NCBI GenBank assembly: GCA_905250075.1
Contig: CAJNOP010000060.1
Span: 1 to 64,000, forward strand
Origin: Rotaria sp. Silwood1
Taxonomy: Eukaryota > Rotifera > Eurotatoria > Philodinida > Philodinidae
Direction: 5' to 3'
DNA length: 64,000 nt
A program made the translations under genes and the position numbers. The notes below the pieces were generated by a model. It ran no database searches. It was not told the origin of the DNA and was given only the letters and a program-made list of their open reading frames with translations. Shown in pieces: positions 22,090-32,128 of the stretch (positions are counted from its first letter, which is position 1; the number at the start of each line of letters is the position of its first letter).

Positions 22090-23970
22090 AGTATAGGAAG
22101 TGGTTAGCTTGGCCCGAGATCTTTTAAGTACTGTATTCCCTTAACTTAAAGGACGAGCTTATAGATGAAATAAAATAAGTTTATGTACGTATATGTATGC
22201 TTATTTGCAGTCACGTACCCTCATATATATATTCGAAGCATTACTTTAACTAACTAAGATTGCTAAGGGTAATGAGAAAGATCGATAATGAAATCGAAAA
22301 TCAAAAAATATGATTGATTATCATTGATTCGAATCATTGATTACCAATCCTATGTTTCGGTTTTGTTTCGGTTTCAGCTTAACTTTCAGCCTTTTATTAT
22401 TATTATTAAATGGCTATACTTTGAGCTATATTGTTAGCTAATCAGATTCTTTTCGTGTTTTTCTCTTGTTCAATCGAATTTTGTAGTGAAATATCAGTCA
22501 AACAAGTATTTTTACGCTTAGAGTCTTGTGGAGTCATCCTGCCAATTATCGGATTCTCTGGGAATCGGATGTTGGGAATATCCAGTTGTCGACCAATCTT
22601 TTTTCTGACCGAAATTTCAGTCTTTAAGCTTTTTTCCGTGTCTGAGTTTCGTCTTATCATATTGTTGGGCAGGATTCTCAGCCTACCACATATATTTATG
22701 CTTTCAACTGTAACTTTGATCCAGTCAGAGATTTCATGCTTGGAAGTGAGCAAGGTAGATTAACTTACTATGCATAATTCGTCAGGACTCATTTTTTCTT
22801 TGTTCTGGTTGAGCAATCAGTTTCAGGATCACACTGATATTTCATTAATATAGATGCGATGCACTCTGTTTATAGACAATCTCATAATGACCCTGATACT
22901 TTCAAGTTTCAATCGAGAACCCTGCAACTTACAATTCAATCATCTTGTGGAAAAAAGTACAATGTGACTTTGGCAGTGTAAATGATGCAGGATGATCTTT
23001 CCAGGAGGTAGACTTTAGCAGGAGAGCGAATAGTCGTGAGTGGGCACAAGAGAGGCGTCGACGAACGTCTTGTCATCAACCTGAAAAGTTCACTGCAGGT
23101 ATGCTTTAGAAAAGATCTACATAAGATCTAGTATGTTTTCTTTAAGAATACTCCACTAAGATTCGCCAATGAAGGATCGCAATTAGGAGTGACACTTTAA
23201 CTTTAAAAAACTTTAAAAAGTAGTTAAAGTTAAAGTAACTATCTAAAACTTTAAAGTTAAATTTTAGATTGACATACTTGACAGTTTAACTTTAAAAAAA
23301 TCAAAGTTTAGGGTACACTTTTTTAACATCTTTATTTTATAAATATTAATAATTTTGATCATTTGTCAAGTTATCTCAAAGTAAAGGGTGGAACAGAATA
23401 ATTGACTGTGTTTTGCATAGTATTTTCTCATTGTTTAAGCTTTCGCCGCCACTCCCGTCGCCCGAGCAGAAAAGTCATTTTTCACCAGAATAATCAAAAT
23501 TGAGATTAATGCATGGGAAGATAACCCGTAATATGTTCTTTCATCAACGACCAAAATTTTTACTCGACACCTCGTTTTTTTTCGATAATTTTGAAAGTTT
23601 TCGTCATCCCTCCATCGAAAAAATAAGTTGTTTTCAGAAAAACCAAAAAATCTTCTTCATTTTTTCTCAGTATGATTGTTTGGCTGCTCAATCCAAATTT
23701 CTCTGTTCATTCTTATTCTCTACATTTTATTTCTTTTTGTTTTAAAGAACATGATACGCTGCAGTGTAATACAGTCCTGTTTGTTAATTAAGATATTCTG
23801 GGTTATATTTATAGACAATACATAAGTAGACACCCATTACTAAGGGTTTTCTGCGTCATTGAACTTGTGATTCCCTTTCTCTACTTAAAGAGTAAGAATT
23901 TAATGAAAGATCATATACTACACTGCACTAAGAAATTCTTTTTCAAACAAAAAAAAAGCATTAAATAATG
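22090..23970. other. Left-arm-only segment of the foldback transposon
   Basis: This 1.9 kb has no counterpart in the right arm, so it is an insertion into the left arm or the original core. It contains AT-rich palindromes built on CTTTAAA/TTAACTTT near 23205-23310. Open frames on both strands near 22440-22760 show no recognised domain. Confidence 0.5.
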
Positions 23971-24684
23971 ATATAGAGTGAGCCCAGACGGAGAAAGAAG
24001 ATAAGTCACATTATGAATCTAGCGTCCCAAAAAATCTGAACCTAATTTTGCTAGCCTGAGAATCAGCATTGAGTCCTCAGTATTATTCATAGGGTTTTTT
24101 GCTTTTGTCACAACTCAATTATTTCTCACCAGTAGTCGCCCTCAAGTATCGAGAGAATTTTTTATCATAGTTCTATTATAAGTTTTTATAGTTTGATAGA
24201 GGTAAGCGTGTTCATTACAAATATCACACATTTTCAAAAGTACTCAGATAATAAGAAAGATCTGAAGCACTCTCTGAAAGCCTGAAAAATAGTTTTTGAC
24301 CCGAAAGTTCATTAAAACACAAACTAGGTTCGTGAAAAATAGGTTCATTTCCTGCAAAGTTTTACTTCTCTATCAGAATCTATGAAAATGTCTTAGACGT
24401 TCAATGTTTTTCCATCGAAAAATGCCAAATATCGCCCAGATTGGATCTTGCAATGGTTGGGAATGTTTTTTTGAGCGTTATGAAGTTATAGGTTTTACGG
24501 GCGTGCCAGCTTGATTTTTTTTACCGAATATATAATTCACTCTACTCCTTCTGTTCATTCCATTTTGATCTTGAAATCCGATGTCTAGTAAAGCACTTTT
24601 ACCTTAACCAGGGTACTTTATAGCCAATGTCTGTCTTTTTTTGACTAATTTTCGATGGTTTTTGGGTAGAAGTGACCCTGGTTG

Positions 24685-26460
24685 CAGTGGCGTAGCCAAG
24701 GGGGAGGCAAATGGGCAGTTGCCCATTTCATTTTAAGAGTTGCCCATTGTAATTTTTAAAAGTAAGGCTTTGCCCATTGAATTTTCTAAATTGTTTAGTT
24801 CTTTGCTGCTGCATACATCTATAAAGATCTCAATATAAATCCAGATGAAATATGCAAATTATATACACAAATGCATCATCGTCGTCTTGATTTAGGTGTT
24901 TGAATTTGAAATATAAATCTTATAAATAGAGATATTCAAAATAGACTAAACACACATGACTCAGTCTTAAGGTCTCTCCACCTTCAAAAATCAATATCAG
25001 TCCAGGAACATTCTAATGCCATGACATTCGGAGAATACGTTGTAGCTATAGTGGAGAAGCTATGATGAAAGTTTCAGTTCTATACCATGACGTTTGACAG
25101 AGATATCCACCAAACAAGGTTCAAAAATAACTGATTCGGCATCCCAATTTTTTTGACTCAGGGTCTTTATATATGTTTAATTTTTTTTTGGTTGAAAGAG
25201 CATGTTAGGATGCAGGGCACCTAAGACTCATTTTTTTTTGAATTTTTATTTCTTGAAAAGAGAGAAGGAACTACAAGTTCGATGAGTCAAACAACTCTCT
25301 AAAAATGGAGCTCAATTTATAAAAGTGATTGTACATATAACAGAACAAAGCTTAACTAAAACGAAGGACTCTTTGGTGCCGCACGTTTTGACATGCTGTT
25401 TCAAACAAAAAAAAAATGCATACAGAGTGGTCCAAAAGTAACCGAGCAGTCTTTGATTGCGAATAACTTTTGATAGGAACAAGATAGAGAGCTGCGGCTT
25501 TTATCGTTTAAAAGAGAAAACAAACTGCATTGAATCTTGAATACCGGATTTTTATAACAAAATTTCTCATGGTTTTCGGACAAGTTTCTTTAAAAAACTA
25601 AGGCTTTTTAAATAGGTCTAAAAGGTGGATTTTTCGTCAAAAGCTCCGAGAAAACGTCGGCTTTTCGCCAAGAATCTGCTGAGAACACGTAGTAAAATGT
25701 TAAGAACTAATGATTTGCTAAATCTTTTTGGCATTGAACCTACACAGATTATTGAACTTTAGTTAACGATTCTGATGCACTACTGAAAATTAAAATTCTA
25801 AAACTTTTACATTGCAAAAATATTTGCGTCACAAAAGTTGTCTGGAGACTCCGAGTGAATATGGTCATAAAAATCTGGTATTCAAGATTCGATGCAGTTT
25901 TTTCTCTTTTAAACGATGAAAACCGCAACTCTCTATCTTGTTCCTATCAAAAGTGATTCGTAATCAAAGACTACCCGGTTACTTTTGGACCATCCTATAT
26001 AATTAGCCTGGTCGGAGAAGTTTGGTTTGAGCGTTCGACAAATCATAAACTGAGAAAAAACGAAAAAGATTTTTCGATTTCACCAAAAACCAGCTTATTT
26101 TTCAAGTAGGTAGTGACGGAAAAAATCAAAAATTTTGCTAAAACAATGTACGAAATAAAAAGCTATATCTCTTTTGAAAGGGCAGATTTCCGACTATCTT
26201 CTCACACACTTATCTCAATTTTCATGTTTTTGACGAAAATTGACTTTTTTGGAGGGGGGGGGGACCTTAAGATCTGACTTTTATGCAAATTTCATTAAAA
26301 GAAACTCGTTTCATTTTTTTGTGTTTTTTTACGTTATCAGTACTTGGTTGGGTCAAAAAACTTTTGGCCCATCAATGAAAACCTTGCCCATTTCGCCCAT
26401 CATTTTTTCTAGCATAAGAGAAGTTTGCCCATTGGTATAAAAATCCTGGCTACGCCACTG
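24685..26460. mobile_element. hAT transposon derivative inserted in the foldback element
   Basis: Perfect 14-bp inverted ends CAGTGGCGTAGCCA (24685-24698; complement 26447-26460) and perfect 8-bp duplication CCTGGTTG (24677-24684, 26461-26468) identify a 1776-bp hAT copy. Several GCCCATT / AATGGGC motifs lie within 100 bp of each end, like hAT subterminal binding sites. It interrupts a palindrome arm whose sequence resumes on the other side, dating it after the foldback transposon. No full transposase. Confidence 0.93.
25423..25997. mobile_element. Mariner-type MITE nested inside the hAT copy
   Basis: Inverted ends of about 137 bp (25423-25560 against 25862-25997) share GGTCCAAAAGTAACC and further blocks such as GGAACAAGATAGAGAG. 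TA lies on both outer sides (25421-25422, 25998-25999). 575 bp, non-coding, and the innermost layer of the stack. Confidence 0.88.
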
Positions 26461-27519
26461 CCTGGTTGACATGAAAAATGCTATATTTGGAATCAGTGTC
26501 CGAAAGTGTCAATCAACGCATGTGTGCTTCGAATTCTTTCTACGATATTTTTTTCAGTTAGATTTCGACCCATGGTCCTCCTCAGGAATATAAGGGAAAA
26601 TGAATTTCATTAAAACCACCATTTAAATATCTATACACCTATAATTTGTTTTTCAAATAACATTTTACAAGTCCAGAACTACTTTTCCACTGACCAAACG
26701 TTTTTCTGATAGAATTCATTTTTCCTTATATCCTTGAGGGAGACCATGGGTGAAAATTCGGCAGAAAAAAATGCCGCAGAAACAATTTGAAATACGCATA
26801 ATTGAACTGAGGTTTTTGTGCTGATTTCAAATATGGTGTTTTTAAAACCAAACCTAGTTCGTTCTACTCGAAAACCATCGAATACTAACCCAAAATGACT
26901 CTCAAGTATAGTAGGTATAGCATAAGCACTTTACTAAACATTGAATTTCAAGTTGAAAATGGTGTCATCAGAAAGAGACAGTTGAATTGCGTATCTGGTA
27001 AAAAAATCTCCTGGTGCACCCGTATAAAATGTAAGTTTAAAAAGCCGAAATAATCATTATTTGCAACCATATGACCCAATCGAGGCGGTATTTGCCAATT
27101 ATCGGTTGAAAAGGTTTGAATACTTAGGACCTTCTTATAGGTTCTGGTAGAGAAAAAACTTCTACGCGAATGAGCCTATTTTTCTTGGATTCCAATGGAA
27201 CTTTGATGAACTTGCAGGTCAAAAACTGGTTTTTAGGGATTCCAGAAAGTGCTTCAGATGTTTCTTTTTATCAGACGAATTTTGAAAATAAGTGTGATGA
27301 TCGAAATCAGCATGCTGAGTTCAATCGAACTGGAAGTGCCTCTACAAAAACAAAGATACAAGTTTTTTTTTGATCCCTGAGGGAGCCAAAGTATGAATGC
27401 TGATTCTCAGAATAATAAAATTGGGTTCAGACTTTTCAGACGCATATTCCGTAGTATGACACATCTCCTTTATTAGAACACGCAGATTTCCTCTAACTGG
27501 AGTAGATTCAAACTTTTTG

Positions 27520-27690
27520 AAATCTCTCAAAATCTTTCGAAATCTTTTGAAATCTTTGAAATCTTTCAAAATCTTTCAAAATCTTTTGAAATCTTTCAAA
27601 ATCTTNNNNNNNNNNAATCTTTTGAAATCTTTCAAAATCTTTCAAAATCTTTCAAAATCTTTCAAAATCTTTTAAAATCTTAAAATCTTA
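27520..27690. repeat. AAAATCTTTC decamer array, right, with assembly gap
   Basis: The same decamer family as at 21890-22085, in the same orientation on the + strand although the flanking ends are inverted. Ten N (27606-27615) mark an unresolved repeat number. Confidence 0.85.
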
Positions 27691-28165
27691 AAATCTGCTT
27701 TTTCCCCCTTGTGTAAGATACCCACAATTGAACATTTCGACCGAATTAATGTTTCTTTTTTTTGTAATGGTAGGATAGAGCTTGTCGAGTTACATTAGAA
27801 AAACTGTGTCTCAAATTTTAAAAATGAACTTGAAAAAATTTTTTTACGAAAGTCACAATTTCATGTCTATTTCCCCCAACATTTCAAAATAATCGTAACT
27901 TGGATGGATATTTTTCTAAAATTTTTTAGATATCTTTTTAAAATTTGAAACACAGTTTTTCTAATACAACTCAACGAGCTTTATCCAACCATTACAATAA
28001 AAGAAACATTAATTCGGTCGAAATGTTCAATAGTGGGTATCTTACATATACTGTAAATACCTTAAAATTCGAATATCTCCCTGTAGGCAAGTCAACAGCC
28101 GCTAATATTATAACCTTGTTAGTTTGGCGGTGAGAGCTTTCATTTGACCTGAATATGTCTAGTTA

Positions 28166-29437
28166 ATTCAACTGACAACACAAACACCTCCATTGTAAGA
28201 TATAAATGCCTATTGTTGATCTGTCGTTGAATAAAGATTCGATCCATAATGAAAACCCAAAGTTAATCAATTGTTTTTAGCTTACTAATGTTTCGAGATA
28301 TAGAATAGGGAAAATATGTACAGTTATTTACTTCACCATCTTTGTTCTAATGATTCTTGAGTACTAAGTTAGTAGAATACTTAAAAAGTCTGTGTAATTG
28401 TGTTCTACACAAGTAAACATTTTGCGTAATCACATTTCAAACAAGCTAATGTTCAACTTGCCTACTGAACTACGTATACTAGTAATTAGCAATGGCTCTA
28501 AACTTGAATTACTAGCACTAATACAGTGATCCGAAGAAAGCTTGCCTATAAAATCAATGTATTTAAAGAGAGAGAAGAAAACTAAATGTGTAGTTTGCCA
28601 ATGATCTTTTTCTTGTCAGAAGCGCTATAAAATTGAATATTTGTTTAGTTTTAGTATTTGCTTTCTTATCAATATATTCAATATTGTAACCACTACAGAC
28701 AACACAATATTATTGTTCGATTAATACAATTTCTTAACGAACCCATTTCAAAATCTAGCTTTTCTTTCTTTGCAATAGATTAAAAATATAAATATAACTG
28801 CATCTGATATTGAAATATCAAAGTTTCATTTTGAAAATTTTTTCATTTATTTAACATTCATTAGATTAAAAAAATGATTGGAAACTTGAACGATTGAAAA
28901 TATTAACAAGGCAAGAAAAATATATTGTTTTCATGGAAGATTCTTATATTTTCTCAATGTATTTTCCTGGCGTCAATTTTATTCAGTTCATTTTTTACTG
29001 TAAGATTAATTCATTCGATAACAATGCCATCAGAAACTGATATGTTAACTACTAACATTTTTAAACAAACATATTTAATAAATGTCTTACTATACGATTT
29101 AGCTAAAAGATTCTGGCTTATTGTATACTTGTTAAAAAATTTCCAATCATTTTCGTATTCTATATTTCTAATGCATCGACTTTTTTTTGTTTTCCTAATG
29201 CATAGCTATACTCATATTTCAAGCAGATACACAACGGAGTATATAACAGAAAGACATTTCTATTTTGTAAAAATGCTTGAAAATGTCTTATATCAATCTA
29301 TTCATGATTGTAAACTGATTAATCAGTGAAAATTTAATCAAAATTTTATTTGAATTTCCACAAAATACAATGCATTATTTTTTCTTTCAATATGAACAAG
29401 AATAAATTGAATTGAACAGAAAACAAAGAAAATGTTT
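28166..29437. other. Intergenic, nothing firm
   Basis: About 1.3 kb downstream of the cyclin-like gene. An open frame at 28925-29329 is hydrophobic and low-complexity, and I do not regard it as a gene. Confidence 0.45.
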
Positions 29438-31760
29438 TTATGGTGAGGAAAATGTCATCATTGATTCATCATCAAAATCATGTTCACGATCGACTAAAAT
29501 TCTTGAATTTGAATTATCTGTCTGTCCCATTAATAATCTAACATTGACTGATTTTTGTAGAACTTCTTCGGCAAAAAATTGAGCCATATAAATACGCATT
29601 GGATCAATACCAAGAAGACTAACAAATAAACTGATGATCTATTCTTTCGAAAAAATAAAAATAAAAATTTTTTTTTCAAATATGAAAATAAATAAAACCT
29701 TATCATGAATTTGTGAATTCATTCCATGACAAAACATTTTTGATGCTGCAAGAATTGTAGCTGAACCAAGTAATAATGGATCACGTAATCGTTGAGTAAC
29801 ACTTTCCCTAATATAACAAAAAACAAATAGATTATTATCAAAATAAAATAATCAAATCTATTTAATACATTTGTATTTTAGTCACTGTTGATGATCCACT
29901 TTCTTTTTTTGCTAAAATTTCAATAAGTGATGTCCATTGTAAATAAATATGAACAAGTAAAAGCATCGATGCATTATGTAAACGTTCACTAATCATTTTC
30001 ATTTCATCATCTAAATTCTTGCGAAAGTTGAGTTTTTTTTTGTAAATTAAAAAAAAAATAAACTAACTAAGAAATCGAAGAAAATAAGATATAAACATAT
30101 GTGGAGTGTATTGTGGAAATATATGATCTATTGTTGTTAATATATGAATTTCAATTTCGCTTAATTGATCACGATTTAATTTTGTTATTGTTGTCATATT
30201 TGGATCCATTCGTGCAAGTTCATGAAAATATTCAATTAAACGAGGAGTATCAATTGGTCGATCCTAAATATAATCTTGTCTTTAAATGAATATATACTTA
30301 TTTATTAATCTCAATATTGTCATATATTTTTAAATATTCAATTATAGAAGAATGAAAGATTATCATTAGTTTGAACTCGATAGCCTTTTTCTGATCTGTA
30401 GATATAAGGATAAGATGTCCAATGTAGGCATAGATAATACACAATAGAAATTAAAATCCATCTTAATGATTCGAATTCTTATTAGTAAAAAATTGAAATC
30501 AGAAACATTGTAGCAGAAATCTATTAACGAGAAAATCTGTTAGCGTAATCTTTATGGTAATAAAATGTGAAACATGATTTAGCTGCTTCTTGCTAATCAC
30601 AGAGAACTTGTTCTATATTGTAGCGAATTTCTTCATTATTTTTGTACTTAACGTTGAGATATGCAATAATGACAGTGACAGACAAAAATTTAGAGTAGTT
30701 GTATGTTTAAGTTTCTTTCTCGATGGAAATAGCTAATAAGAATCTTGTATTAGAATTGCTAAGCCTAAAGACTTCCAAAAGCAGTTTGCTGACTTCTTTT
30801 TGAAGCTTTTGAAAAAAGATTTTATTTGATAGAGCAAAGTAAGTATGTCTTCGATCTATACATGATCCTTCTTTATTGAGCTGTATTCAAATTACAGAAG
30901 GTCCCAAAGTTTCAAACATTGAAATATTCAATAAAAAGAAGAGAGGAATGATTCTTGAGCTTCCTGTAAATTAAATATAGTTCAATGAAGAAAGATCATG
31001 AAGCGCTCGAAGACGTCTCATATTACTTCGGATCATTTATTCTATCAAATAAAATCTTTCGTCAAAACCATTGAATAGAAGTCAGAAAGTTGTTTTTAGA
31101 ACTCGTGATTTTTCGTAGACCCTCAACTAACCACTTTTGTTGGAACCTTCCAGCTTACCAATCCTAATAGGAAACCTTTTCAGCTATACAAATGTTTTTT
31201 TTTAGATTCTTTCTCGTTGAATATTCTGATAACTGTGAAATTTTCTGAAAGATTTGAAATTAAAACAAAAAAAAAACATATCAAATCAGAAACAAAAAGA
31301 AGTGACATACACAGATTTGTGTTGAAAGTTGAAAACAACCAGTAGCAATAATGTATTTCTCTCGAAGATATTTTTCTTTGATTAATTCATATTGATTTCT
31401 TAGACTGTTTGGATCTTTATTAATTGAACTACACGTTTTTATCATTGAACAGATTAAATATCTTTAAAAAAAATTTTTCTAGTAAGAAAACAAGTTTATA
31501 ATAATAATAAAAAAAATCTTCAATACTTATTTAATAATTCAACAGAAGTGAAAAAAACTCGATCATCAAATTCAACTTGATATGTTAACATATAGAAAAA
31601 TGAAGCCATTGTTTTATTACAAAACTAAATAGACAACAACAATAAATTTTGATAAATAATATATTTAAAAGACTTTTACCGAAAGTAATCGACGACAATT
31701 AAGTTTATAATCATTTTTACAATTAGCAATAAATAATTTCAAATATTCACATTCAACCAT
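29438..31760 (-). CDS. Cyclin-fold protein resembling CNTD1 / COSA-1
   Basis: Seven exons join in phase: 31760-31680, 31624-31527, 31461-31311, 30263-30068, 30010-29869, 29807-29699, 29638-29438; 325 aa. The N-terminal cyclin box holds CRRLLSFCNKTMASFFYML, VFFTSVELLNKYL, then IIATGCFQLSTQI, a helix pattern that follows the human CNTD1 order (AVEILERFM, LVSCVQLASKL) by memory. The second half has SEIEIHILTTIDHIFPQYTPHMFISYFL and PLLLGSATILAASKMF, matching the LPTP and AVGIIAASAF parts of CNTD1. CNTD1/COSA-1 acts at meiotic crossover sites with CDK2-type partners. Other cyclin families remain possible. Intron 3 is 1,047 bp and holds a foldback repeat. The frame stays open 5' of the ATG, so an upstream exon may exist. 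Confidence 0.62.
30700..31230. mobile_element. Foldback MITE in intron 3 of the cyclin-like gene
   Basis: 30770-30935 pairs in inverse orientation with about 30945-31110 (shared GATTTTATTTGATAGA, CGTCTTCGA/GTCTTCGAT, CATGATC and TCTTTATTGA blocks). Weaker pairing extends to about 30700 and 31230. It accounts for most of the unusual intron length. No ends or duplication could be fixed. Confidence 0.65.
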
Positions 31761-32128
31761 TTCTAAAATAAAATTACGAAGAATATTTGATAGAGAAGAA
31801 AGCTCCAATGATGAAATTTCGTGGTTTTTTTTTAGGAAAATAATATATCTTGATCATTAATGCAAAATGTCAAATAAAAATCGATTCTAGTGACAAATCA
31901 CTTGTTCATTGATGAATTTATGTTATTTATGAAATCGTTCGTTTTCTATTGGTTAAAGTCTTTCAACGAATAGAAATCATTTTTTGTCTACTATATAAAC
32001 TCCATGATAGTTTTTTATCGATTCATTTCTGCAGATTCAAAAAAACAAGAAGAAGGTCAGAATTATTCGCTGTTACTTTAATTAATTGTTTCTTTATCGT
32101 ATTTTAGAATATTCATTGATTTTTAACA
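31761..32128. promoter_or_regulatory. Shared divergent promoter region
   Basis: 368 bp separate the start codons of the cyclin-like gene (-) and SPT5 (+), so both are probably driven from this interval. It is AT-rich; CTATATAAAC near 31991-32000 is a candidate TATA-type element for SPT5. Inference from arrangement only. Confidence 0.4.

Larger units (their letters stand above)
21867..27711. mobile_element. Large foldback transposon with 22-bp TIRs and 8-bp TSD
   Basis: Perfect 22-bp inverted ends (21867-21888 and 27690-27711, starting CAAGGGGGAAAAAGC) lie between perfect 8-bp duplications TGTAAGAT (21859-21866, 27712-27719). Just inside each end is an array of an AAAATCTTTC-like decamer (about 21890-22085 and 27520-27690). 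Beyond the arrays the element is a long imperfect palindrome: 23980-24684 plus 26469-26640 pairs with 26640-27440. About 1.9 kb (22090-23970) occurs only in the left arm. No recognisable transposase. The 8-bp duplication suggests hAT-like mobilisation. Confidence 0.88.
21739..28165. mobile_element. Outer palindromic MITE, split by a later insertion
   Basis: Left-end sequence 21739-21866 is repeated in inverse orientation at about 28038-28165 (shared ACTAGACATATTC, ACTAACAAGGTTA and CTACAGGGAGATATTCG blocks). The inverted match continues between 27712-27810 and 27945-28045. Removing the 5.85-kb insertion 21867-27711 leaves a ~570-bp foldback with arms of about 220 bp around a centre near 27875. 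No coding capacity. Its own target duplication is unclear. A diverged relative lies at 40300-40640. Confidence 0.8.

Noticed and set aside
22431-22763. Overlapping open frames on both strands inside the foldback transposon
   Set aside because: Neither strand gives a recognisable transposase or other domain.
28925-29329. 134-residue open frame on the + strand
   Set aside because: Composition is hydrophobic and low-complexity with Phe, Leu and Ile dominating, no motif was recognised, and it lies in AT-rich spacer.
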